Assembly: GCA_937922005.1 (NCBI GenBank)
Contig: CAKZWV010000046.1
Coordinates: 1-7,907 of the forward strand
Direction: 5' to 3'
DNA: 7,907 bases
DNA from: an uncultured Clostridia bacterium
GTDB taxonomy: Bacteria; Bacillota; Clostridia; Saccharofermentanales; DTU023
Positions 1 to 6,418 of the stretch are shown here, piece by piece. The position numbers and the translations under genes are program-made. The notes below the pieces were generated by a model. It did not search any database, had not been told where the DNA came from, and saw nothing but the letters and a program-made list of their open reading frames with translations. Every line of letters begins with the position of its first letter. Positions within the stretch are counted from its first letter, which is position 1.

Positions 1-382
1 CGTCAATGCCGATAATTTGCACAGGATAAGAACAGCAGGAGGCTGACAGGGTGGCCACATAAAGTTGCGGAGTGACCGCTGCAACCCCTTCCAATTTTTC
101 GATCTTTTCTCTGGCTCCAGCCGGTAAATAAAAACTACTCGGCTCGCCCTTTAGAAGAGCCCCTTCAAGATCAGCCTTATATCCAGCAGGCACAACAATC
201 AAATCTGCCCCAAGACGGCAAGATAGCTGTCCAACACCTTGCGCCAAACCATTCATAAAAAGGGCTCCACCACACAGGATAAAGGCAAATACAGCGACAA
301 GTAGCATCAGACTTACACTCCGACCTGACTTGCGACTAATATTTAGCTTAGCGATCCGCCAAGCACTTAAAGGACGGTCCAT
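1..382 (-). CDS. FtsX-like ABC transporter permease, N-terminal part (cut by window edge)
   Basis: The ATG at 382-380 opens a frame that stays open to the left edge, giving 127 residues of an unfinished protein. A GGAGG lies 8 bases upstream of the start. The visible part has a basic N-terminus (residues 1-22), one hydrophobic segment (about 23-44), and the start of an extracytoplasmic domain. Residues 57-67 read RLGADLIVVPA, the counterpart of the YGAN-x-x-V-x-P stretch just after the first helix in the two complete permeases of this window, which places it in the FtsX/MacB permease class. A Cys pair (C116-C117, SASCCSYP) follows. The remaining extracytoplasmic domain and the last three helices should lie beyond the window, perhaps with an ATPase of its own. 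It starts 86 bases after the DUF4418-type gene and is probably co-transcribed with it. Substrate unknown. Confidence 0.85.
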   Translation of the reverse strand, partial: MDRPLSAWRIAKLNISRKSGRSVSLMLLVAVFAFILCGGALFMNGLAQGVGQLSCRLGADLIVVPAGYKADLEGALLKGEPSSFYLPAGAREKIEKLEGVAAVTPQLYVATLSASCCSYPVQIIGID

Positions 383-468
383 CTAACACTCCTCCCGGCA
401 GCCCCATTAATTCTTCACCCATACAGCCACCAACTGCTACAGAGCTTGCTATACTTGCTAAAGCTTTC

Positions 469-963
469 TTAATTCTTCTTTTCAGTCCATGCCTTTAATA
501 ACAAAACAACAGCCAGTACGGTCAAAACCAACATTAAGATATGGATGACGGCATAAGACTGATGGCAGGCCATGCCGGCTTTTTTGCAAAGACCGAAGGT
601 CATCACATGCATTTGACCGTCCTGTCCCATCATGGGTTCAATCCCCGGGACGGGAATCCTAATTTTACGGGTGACCAGCAGATAAGAAAAAACTACCGCT
701 AGGACACTCAGCAGAGAGCCTGCGATATAGCCCCCCTTGCGATTCACTAAAATTTGAATTAAAAGACAAACAGCCAAGACAGCAAAAACAACCGCTGTGT
801 AAATGGCACTGTAGTGACAAGCCATAAAGTTACCGTTTTCCATGGGACCACACACCGGCCTCAGCCAGTGGGGGAAGACGGCAATTACCAAACTCAAGAA
901 TAGCATAATTGAGCTGATGATGCGGTTAGACTTAGACGAATGGTCGATCGTTGGTATACTCAT
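469..963 (-). CDS. DUF4418-type four-helix membrane protein
   Basis: This is a 164-residue integral membrane protein of unknown function. The ATG at 963 has AGAAGG 6 bases upstream. Four hydrophobic segments lie at about 14-32, 52-72, 78-98 and 136-157. The two loops predicted to face outside each end in the same tetrapeptide: C38 then MACH (47-50), and C126 then MACH (131-134). That gives a Cys-x10-Cys-His and a Cys-x6-Cys-His arrangement at the membrane surface, suited to a metal or haem ligand, though no ligand is known to me. Length, topology and the paired Cys-His motifs fit DUF4418, which I recall next to FtsX-like permeases, as here. It sits 108 bases downstream of the FMN-binding gene, behind a stem-loop, and 86 bases before the left-edge permease. 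A redox or metal role beside the iron system is inference. Confidence 0.8.
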   Translation of the reverse strand: MSIPTIDHSSKSNRIISSIMLFLSLVIAVFPHWLRPVCGPMENGNFMACHYSAIYTAVVFAVLAVCLLIQILVNRKGGYIAGSLLSVLAVVFSYLLVTRKIRIPVPGIEPMMGQDGQMHVMTFGLCKKAGMACHQSYAVIHILMLVLTVLAVVLLLKAWTEKKN

Positions 964-1033
964 AAATAACCTTCTTAGGGCAATTCCAGCTGCCCTTCAC
1001 TGATAAAAGGTGGATAAGATAAAAGCAACGCTG

Positions 1034-1065
1034 CAGCCTCTCAAACAGACGTTTGAGAACGGCTG
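1034..1065 (-). terminator. Strong stem-loop between FMN-binding and DUF4418 genes; possible weak terminator
   Basis: TCTCAAAC (1039-1046) and GTTTGAGA (1051-1058) form a perfect 8-bp stem with a 4-base loop. It is extended by CAGCC (1034-1038) against GGCTG (1061-1065) across a 2-base bulge, giving 13 pairs. On the minus strand a TTTT run follows only about 9 bases after the stem, so this is not a textbook intrinsic terminator. It could cause partial termination or protect the 3' end of the upstream message. It sits just after the stop of the FMN-binding gene, whose operon may continue past it. Confidence 0.45.
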
Positions 1066-1071
1066 GTCCGC

Positions 1072-1533
1072 CTACTTGCCTTGATTGGCAGCTTGGTTCA
1101 AAGCATCCCAAACAGCTTCTTTAAAACGCTTTAAAGAAATGGTTGCGCCCGAAACTGCGTCAACCTTTTCAGGGTCCTGGGCCTCCAGCAGCTTGTCCGG
1201 ATAAGCTTGGATACCGGCCAAAGCCTTTTGAGCCAAGACAAAGTTTGCATCACCTGCATTTTCCCCATAGTGCTCGTCCTTAACCTTTCCGTCACCTTCT
1301 TTTTCTACGCTCTCACAAGCTACAATCTTGCCTGCTTGAACGACAATTTTCACATCAATGGATGACTTAGAGGGATCATCTGATTCATCTTCATAATGTC
1401 CTACGTACTCTCCATCCGCTAAGGTCAATTTGGCAAAGTCTCTTTTTTTTCCGCAGCCACTGAATAAAATTCCGACCGTTAGGACCACCAAGACCAGGCA
1501 GGCCAACCGGCTGTATTTGATAAGCTTATACAT
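1072..1533 (-). CDS. FMN-binding-domain lipoprotein (probable flavinylated extracytoplasmic electron carrier)
   Basis: This is a 153-residue lipoprotein with a small FMN-binding domain of the kind found in NqrC/RnfG and in extracellular flavoproteins. The start at 1533 is preceded by GGAGGAG at good spacing. Residues 1-26 are a lipoprotein signal (basic YKLIKYSR, hydrophobic core, lipobox FSGC) with Cys27 as the lipidated residue. The domain spans about 40-148. It starts with DGEYVGHY (40-47) and ends with D125-AVSGAT-131, the motif in which ApbE-type transferases attach FMN to the Thr, so T131 is the predicted site. No ApbE gene is in the window, so flavinylation would need one elsewhere. 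It follows the ATPase by 38 bases, probably in the same operon. Known P19/FTR1 clusters often carry thioredoxin-like proteins at this point. Supplying electrons for iron reduction is inference; the family assignment is firm. Confidence 0.9.
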   Translation of the reverse strand: MYKLIKYSRLACLVLVVLTVGILFSGCGKKRDFAKLTLADGEYVGHYEDESDDPSKSSIDVKIVVQAGKIVACESVEKEGDGKVKDEHYGENAGDANFVLAQKALAGIQAYPDKLLEAQDPEKVDAVSGATISLKRFKEAVWDALNQAANQGK

Positions 1534-1571
1534 ACGTTCTCCTCCTCAGGCGTTTGCCACAAACAAAGCTA

Positions 1572-2273
1572 TCATACTTTTGGGCAGGCCACTTTTAAAT
1601 CCTCTACAGCACTTATTTTTCCATAGTCCAAGATGATTTTTCTTTCCGCCTGCTCACCCACTGACAGATCATGGGTCACGACCACAATCGTAGCCCCCTC
1701 CTCATGCAGCTGGTGGAGGATGCGGATAACGATTTGCTCATTTTCCTCATCTAGATTACCGGTGGGCTCATCAGCCAAGATGAGCTCCGGGTTGTTGATC
1801 AGGGCCCGTGCAATGCAAACTCTTTGCTGTTCGCCGCCAGACAATTGACGGGGCAGGTGACCCGCCCGTTTCAACAGGCCCACCTTGTCGAGGGCTGCCA
1901 ATGCCTCCTTTTCGTCCGGCATACTGTGATAGTATTGGGCAACCATGACATTCTCTACCGCCGTCAAATATTGAATCAGGTGGAATTGTTGAAAAATCAA
2001 GCCGATTTTTTCGCGTCGAATAGTCGTTAAATTGTGCTGACTCTCCTTGGTTATATCTTGTCCGTCCAAAAGGACCTTGCCATGTGACGGTTTGTCCATG
2101 CAGCCGATAATGTTCATCAAGGTGGTTTTGCCTGAGCCGGATGAGCCCATCACCGAGATCCACTCTCCTCGCCTGACCGTCAGGTTGATATCCTGTAAGG
2201 CATTTACGGTTTCATATATTTTAGAAACATTTTCCAATTTTAAAAGTAAGTCGTGATTTTCTGAATCTGTCAT
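1572..2273 (-). CDS. ABC transporter ATP-binding protein, LolD/MacB type
   Basis: This is a 233-residue nucleotide-binding subunit with every catalytic element intact: Walker A GSSGSGKTT (43-51), Q-loop at Q95 (IFQQF), signature LSGGE (144-148), Walker B LILADE (164-169), D-loop GNLD (172-175) and switch His201 (VVTHD). The short single-domain form and the sequence around the Q-loop are typical of the LolD/MacB/FtsE class, which pairs with FtsX-type permeases. Those lie directly upstream, so it most likely energises the two permeases encoded at 2380-4917. The ATG at 2273 has AGGAG 7 bases upstream. A 106-base gap separates it from the preceding permease gene. Proteins of this class often drive conformational work outside the membrane rather than substrate passage. 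What this one moves is unknown, but its place in a P19/FTR1 cluster ties it to iron handling. Confidence 0.93.
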   Translation of the reverse strand: MTDSENHDLLLKLENVSKIYETVNALQDINLTVRRGEWISVMGSSGSGKTTLMNIIGCMDKPSHGKVLLDGQDITKESQHNLTTIRREKIGLIFQQFHLIQYLTAVENVMVAQYYHSMPDEKEALAALDKVGLLKRAGHLPRQLSGGEQQRVCIARALINNPELILADEPTGNLDEENEQIVIRILHQLHEEGATIVVVTHDLSVGEQAERKIILDYGKISAVEDLKVACPKV

Positions 2274-2379
2274 TATTTTTCTCCTAATTTAGCTCCTTTA
2301 GCCAACAAATAATCCCTGTGAGCGTGCCTGTCAGCGCCGGCGTTCGGCTATATCAGGCAGCTCTGGCCACCAAACCGGC

Positions 2380-3630
2380 TTATTCACCACGCAAAACCAG
2401 GGCAGGATCTACCTTAACCGCCTGCTTAACCGGCCAAAGACTGGCCGCCACCGTCACCAGTATGGCCAGGAGAACCGTAGCCGGGGCCAGCCACCAAGAA
2501 AACTCAATTGCGCGTCCAAAAACTGTCAAACTGACCCGCTGGGCAAAAAACCAGCCAAAGAGGACACCCAAAGCACCGCCCAGTAGGCCAAGGCCACTTC
2601 CCTCGCCTAAAAACTCACGCACAATATCTCTGTCCGGAGCGCCTAGGGCCTTCTTTAGGCCAATTTCCTTGCGTCTTTCGGTCACCACCGCCATCATGGT
2701 GGTTAAGACTGAAATCATGGTCAAAAGCAAGACCACCACATCCACCAAAAAGACCAAGGCCTGCAACTTACCCAGAACCCGGTCCTGGGACTGGGTCACG
2801 CGACGGACTGGTCGTCCGACGACTTCTGGCACATCACTTTTTAGGCGATCAGCCAAGGACTGAAGGCTCTCAGCATCTCCTTCTATAGAACACTCAATGC
2901 CGTCAATCCGCGTTTGGTCTTCCAGCATCTGATTGAGGACTTTTAAGTCCAAGAAGATAAAACCCTCTTCCGCCCCGCCGGTGGTCACAATCCCCTTGAC
3001 TGTCAAATCCTTGGCGTAATAGTCTTCGATTGCGTTTTTAACCTTACTTTGTTCGGCTGAATCGGTATGGGTTGACCCCACCGCCTGGCGTCCATACTTG
3101 ATGCCTTCGACACGAAAACGGTCCCCCACCTGCAGGCCGATTGTTCGGGCAATTTCCTTGCCAACCATGACTCCGTCCGGGTCATCTTTTGTCCACTCAC
3201 CTTCAATGTACCAGAAGGGGCTGTTCTTCCTCGCCTGCTCCAAGTCAGTCCCCGCTAAAATATAGGGTTTTTGGTTAATTTTAGTGGTCTCATAGCGATA
3301 AGGTGCCAAGCCGACCAATAAATCGGCCGGCAAGGATGACCGCACCTGTGCTAGGGTTTCTTCACTGATTTTCTCATCACCTGACGGAAGGACCATAAAA
3401 TTAGCCCCGTAGGAACGAAACTCTTTACCCAACTGCCGGGGGATATCATAGTAAATCATCACCATGCCACTCATGATCGTAGCCCCGATGGCAATGGCCA
3501 TCAAGGCGATCACCATACGAGAACGGCGGCGTACCAGAGAGCTGAGAATCATCCGAAGATACATCCGCCGCTTGGTCATTTTGTGCCATTTAAGCCGTTG
3601 CCGGCATTCTTTATTCTTCCCTATGTTCAC
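2380..3630 (-). CDS. FtsX/MacB-type ABC transporter permease (second of pair)
   Basis: This is a 416-residue permease starting at GTG 3630. GGAGG at 3641-3637 lies 6 bases upstream, and the preceding permease's TAA sits inside that spacer, so the two genes are translationally coupled. The architecture is one helix (about 38-61), a large extracytoplasmic domain (62-290), then three helices (about 291-316, 343-364, 380-399). The loop ERRKEIGLKKALGAPDRDI (318-336) is the usual coupling segment of the FtsX family that contacts the ATPase. YGANFMVLP (74-82) and FWYIEGEW (139-146) have counterparts in the neighbouring permease, so the two are paralogues and probably form a heterodimer with the ATPase at 1572-2273. 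An in-frame ATG (Met18) is a weaker start because it lacks a good ribosome binding site. The pair matches the two FtsX-like permeases of known P19/FTR1 iron clusters; its exact substrate is not known. Confidence 0.92.
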   Translation of the reverse strand: MNIGKNKECRQRLKWHKMTKRRMYLRMILSSLVRRRSRMVIALMAIAIGATIMSGMVMIYYDIPRQLGKEFRSYGANFMVLPSGDEKISEETLAQVRSSLPADLLVGLAPYRYETTKINQKPYILAGTDLEQARKNSPFWYIEGEWTKDDPDGVMVGKEIARTIGLQVGDRFRVEGIKYGRQAVGSTHTDSAEQSKVKNAIEDYYAKDLTVKGIVTTGGAEEGFIFLDLKVLNQMLEDQTRIDGIECSIEGDAESLQSLADRLKSDVPEVVGRPVRRVTQSQDRVLGKLQALVFLVDVVVLLLTMISVLTTMMAVVTERRKEIGLKKALGAPDRDIVREFLGEGSGLGLLGGALGVLFGWFFAQRVSLTVFGRAIEFSWWLAPATVLLAILVTVAASLWPVKQAVKVDPALVLRGE

Positions 3631-3633
3631 CGA

Positions 3634-4917
3634 TTACCTCCCGTGTAACACTTCCGTTGGTTTGAGCTTCAGCAAGTAACGAATAGCCGGTATACTGCCG
3701 ATCAAGATGACAGCCAGTAAAACGACCACATCGATCGGAACCACCATAACGGCTGGTGGGATGGTGGCGTCAAAGACCGTCAGGCCGATGATTTGGGTAA
3801 AGCCCAAGCCGGCCGCATAGCCGATCGCTCCGCCAAAAAGTCCGGTCAAAAGTATTTCGGTCAAAATCAGGAGGACAATCCGGATATCCCTTCCCCCCAA
3901 GGCCTTAATCAGGCCAATTTCCTGGCTGCGTTCAATCACGGAATTGGTGATTAGGTTACTGATGCCCAGAGCTGACCCTATCGAGCTCAAGACGGTAATC
4001 ATCATCATTAAAAACTGCGTTTTAGCTAAAACAGTTCCCTCTGATTCAGCCACTTGCCGGACCGGTTTAGCCACCGAATCAGTGACGACTTCTTGTATTT
4101 GATAGCAGATCGAGCTGACATAGGCCGTGCAATACCATGTTTCATACTCTGAAGGAGTCAAAGAATCCGGGTTTTGGGAGGCCTTTCGAGCCAAGTCATT
4201 ATCCGGTGTTGTCAGAGCCGATACCTCGATGGCCGAAATTTTGCCCTCAAGTCCGGCCAAGTTTTGGGCCTCTTTAAGGGGCATGAAAATTTCCTTGTCT
4301 TCATCTCCCCCCGCATTGATAATGCCCTTAATCTTAAAAAGCTCTTTGCGATCACCCAAGGCAAGCGACACCTGGTCACCGACTTTCAGGCCATGTTTGC
4401 CGGCCAATAAGGAACCCAGCAACAAGCTTTTCTCGTCTGTATCCTTCAACCAGTCTCCCTCGATGTGCCACCAAGACTTCATATCTTTGATGCCGGCAGA
4501 AATTTCCTCACCAGTGGGCAACTCCATTTGCTTGTCAATCCAAACGCCGCGCACCCGGGTCTGTCCGCCGAGATCAGGTGAATCTGCCCACAAGGACAGA
4601 CAGGGGGCAAAATTAACGACATTGAAACCCCAAAAGATTTGCTTGACCTTTGGTGCATCTTCTTCTTCCAAATACTTATCGTCGACGCCCGCCCCGTCAG
4701 AAATACCGTAAAGGTCGTCCAGCAAGGAGGCATCCTTAGGCACTACATTGATGTTGGCACCATAGGTTTTCAATTCCCGGTTAATCTTATCCCCTACACC
4801 CAGCATGACATTCAGCATGGCCGTGACGAGGGAAATTCCTAAAGCCACCGTAAAGGCGATCATGAACATCTTGCCCCGCTGACGGAACAGGATTCCTCTT
4901 ACCATCTTCCAAAACAT
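3634..4917 (-). CDS. FtsX/MacB-type ABC transporter permease (first of pair)
   Basis: This is a 427-residue permease. The ATG at 4917 lies one base after the TAA of the DUF2318 gene. Its ribosome binding site (AGGAG, 6 bases upstream) is inside that gene's last codons, so expression is coupled. One helix at about 17-40 is followed by an extracytoplasmic domain (41-300) and three helices (about 302-326, 347-371, 391-412). The coupling loop is ERSQEIGLIKALGGRDI (329-345). The external domain contains YGANINVVP (52-60), WWHIEGDW (149-156) and the Cys-bearing stretch WYCTAYVSSICYQI (261-274), plus C106. I recall the last stretch as conserved in permeases of P19/FTR1 clusters; its two Cys could form a disulfide or a redox-sensitive pair. 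It probably partners the permease at 2380-3630 and the ATPase at 1572-2273. The role in iron handling comes from context. Confidence 0.92.
   Translation of the reverse strand: MFWKMVRGILFRQRGKMFMIAFTVALGISLVTAMLNVMLGVGDKINRELKTYGANINVVPKDASLLDDLYGISDGAGVDDKYLEEEDAPKVKQIFWGFNVVNFAPCLSLWADSPDLGGQTRVRGVWIDKQMELPTGEEISAGIKDMKSWWHIEGDWLKDTDEKSLLLGSLLAGKHGLKVGDQVSLALGDRKELFKIKGIINAGGDEDKEIFMPLKEAQNLAGLEGKISAIEVSALTTPDNDLARKASQNPDSLTPSEYETWYCTAYVSSICYQIQEVVTDSVAKPVRQVAESEGTVLAKTQFLMMMITVLSSIGSALGISNLITNSVIERSQEIGLIKALGGRDIRIVLLILTEILLTGLFGGAIGYAAGLGFTQIIGLTVFDATIPPAVMVVPIDVVVLLAVILIGSIPAIRYLLKLKPTEVLHGR
3637..3641 (-). promoter_or_regulatory. Ribosome binding site that fixes a GTG start
   Basis: GGAGG reads on the minus strand 6 bases before the GTG at 3630-3628. 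The TAA of the upstream permease (3636-3634) occupies the spacer, so termination and re-initiation are almost superimposed. This supports the GTG over downstream ATG codons. Confidence 0.75.
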
Positions 4918-4918
4918 C

Positions 4919-6229
4919 TTAATCTCCTATCGGAAAGCGATCTTTTTCAGCTTGGAGGTCGGCCTTGTCAATATAGATTTTGGCATCCTTAATTTCATAA
5001 GGAAAGGGGACTGGGTTACAGCCACCCTTAAAGCCGATAGTCGCCTTGTTCATTACTACATCGCAACGCTTGCAAATGACTTCGTGGTTGCGCTCAAAAT
5101 AACCAGCCACACCACAGATATCACAAGCATCAAGGCCAACTCCGTAAGCATTGCCTTGCGGTTTCCTCACCACTAAAAAGCGGATATCATGCTCCTCAAA
5201 AGAATAAGAAAAGCGGTGCAAGTGGCCATCATCTACATCTGAGAGAGGGATCACGATTTTATTCCCCTCTTCCTGATAAGGTTGGGGCGGCGTCAGAACA
5301 ACCGGCCGATTGACATAGGCATGGAGGGCTGAGACAGTCAAAAACACAAGGGCGGAAAAAATGACGGCGGTCACAGACCAGCGCCGACAATTGCGCAAAC
5401 GCCAGCGCTCTTTTCGCCTGGCCGCTGAATTGGGATAATCACCACGCAATTTGAAGTTATCGCAAAACACCACAACGGCAGCGATGAGGGTTACCAAAAG
5501 ATACATGATGCCGACATATGGTAAGCTTTTATCCTCAAAAATCATGATATTGAAAATCAAGTCATTTTGACTGGACAGGATTCTTAAGCGGGCCAGGGCA
5601 CTGATCCCTCTTAAGGCATAGTCAATATTAAGCGCTAGCACAAATAGAATAAATAAGATCCAGCGGTATCGGCCGCGAGAGCGGTTGAGAATCTTATAAT
5701 TCGCAAGGCTGGCCATAAAGGCGATTAGAATCCCCGCCAAAAGACCCATCACCCTTAATAGTGAAGCCGTCCCAAAAGAGTCCTCACCAAAGGCTATAAA
5801 TTCATTTGTCTGAGCAAACAGGATCGGCAAGACAGTGACAGACATAAAGGTTAAGGCCAGACCGCCCGTTACCGCTCCTAAGATTTCCAAAAAGCCGGCG
5901 CAGGGAGTCCCACTTTTGCGTCCACAAGACTGAGCAATCCGGCAAATAATAACAATCAGTAAAAAAAATAAGAGCAGTAGCCAGGTTAAGGCAATAGCCT
6001 GACGGCTTAAGCGGACCAGACTTTTAAGCATCTGCTTAGCCTGGGTCCGACGGACAAAGGCAATTAAGCAGGATAAAACTAGACCTAAGAGCCCACCCGT
6101 CAAAATTAAGATGCGGGCTATTTTGCTTTTTGTATCGTCACCAAACCGGCTCATAACAGCCACTGCATAAGACAAAGGCAACAGGGTCGATACGGCTATG
6201 ATAAGAAAGGACAACACGGTTTTGCTCAC
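4919..6229 (-). CDS. Polytopic membrane protein with C-terminal DUF2318 (Fe-S-type, cysteine-rich) domain
   Basis: This is a 436-residue protein typical of P19/FTR1 clusters. About eight hydrophobic segments (5-26, 38-60, 78-98, 112-139, 156-178, 188-206, 237-256, 284-305) are followed by a soluble domain (310-436). That domain holds C369-x2-C372, C386-x2-C389 and C404 (GGCNP), the pattern of DUF2318, annotated as Fe-S or metal binding. The loop before the last helix (257-283) is strongly basic, so the cysteine domain should lie outside the cytoplasm; the basic 61-78 loop fits this topology less well. NEFIAFGEDSFGT (142-154) looks like a conserved family loop. The start is uncertain: GTG 6229 has only a weak AAGAGA site directly upstream, and GTG 6217 is an alternative. 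It lies 189 bases after the P19-like gene and one base before the first permease. A redox or iron-relay role is inference. Confidence 0.9.
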   Translation of the reverse strand: MSKTVLSFLIIAVSTLLPLSYAVAVMSRFGDDTKSKIARILILTGGLLGLVLSCLIAFVRRTQAKQMLKSLVRLSRQAIALTWLLLLFFLLIVIICRIAQSCGRKSGTPCAGFLEILGAVTGGLALTFMSVTVLPILFAQTNEFIAFGEDSFGTASLLRVMGLLAGILIAFMASLANYKILNRSRGRYRWILFILFVLALNIDYALRGISALARLRILSSQNDLIFNIMIFEDKSLPYVGIMYLLVTLIAAVVVFCDNFKLRGDYPNSAARRKERWRLRNCRRWSVTAVIFSALVFLTVSALHAYVNRPVVLTPPQPYQEEGNKIVIPLSDVDDGHLHRFSYSFEEHDIRFLVVRKPQGNAYGVGLDACDICGVAGYFERNHEVICKRCDVVMNKATIGFKGGCNPVPFPYEIKDAKIYIDKADLQAEKDRFPIGD

Positions 6230-6336
6230 TCTCTTTATTGTTTTGCGCCGGAGCAGGTTCGATTTGTTCTTGTATCAGCTTTGACTGGCAGCAAATCAGA
6301 TAGCTTTTTTAGCTCAACGGTCGCTTACGCACAAAT

Positions 6337-6394
6337 TCTTCGTCAAACAAAAGCGAAGAGGTCGGCGGCCGTTAAGACCGCCCACCGCACCTCT
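6337..6394 (-). terminator. Overlapping stem-loops after the P19-like gene; possible attenuator
   Basis: AGAGGT (6357-6362) pairs with ACCTCT (6389-6394) around an inner helix of GGCGG (6364-6368) with CCGCC (6378-6382). On the minus strand the inner helix extends to 7 pairs with a 5-base loop, and moderately T-rich sequence (TTCGCTTTTGTTTG) follows. A second stem, TCTTCG (6337-6342) with CGAAGA (6354-6359), overlaps the outer arm, so the two compete. Partial termination here would leave more P19-like message than downstream message. The remaining bases up to the DUF2318 gene show nothing clear. Confidence 0.4.
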
Positions 6395-6418
6395 CCTTTG
6401 TTCAAAAATTGCAACTTC

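Noticed and set aside
2274..2379. Gap between the second permease and the ATPase, with a small GCCG/CGGC hairpin (2336-2348).
   Set aside because: The stem has only 4 pairs with no T-run and no clear promoter boxes. The only clear element is the ATPase ribosome binding site.
2318..2863. A 181-codon open frame on the plus strand, opposite the second permease gene.
   Set aside because: It is a shadow of the permease frame: rich in Arg, Thr, Ser and Pro, with no recognisable domain and no convincing start signal.
4127..4711. A 194-codon open frame on the plus strand opposite the first permease.
   Set aside because: Low-complexity Ser/Pro-rich product antisense to a strongly supported gene, with no ribosome binding site evidence.
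6301..6322. AGCT-T5-AGCT mini-palindrome and a 10-base repeat (CTCAACGGTC) that recurs near 6459-6468.
   Set aside because: Both are short enough to arise by chance. The second copy of the repeat lies inside coding sequence.
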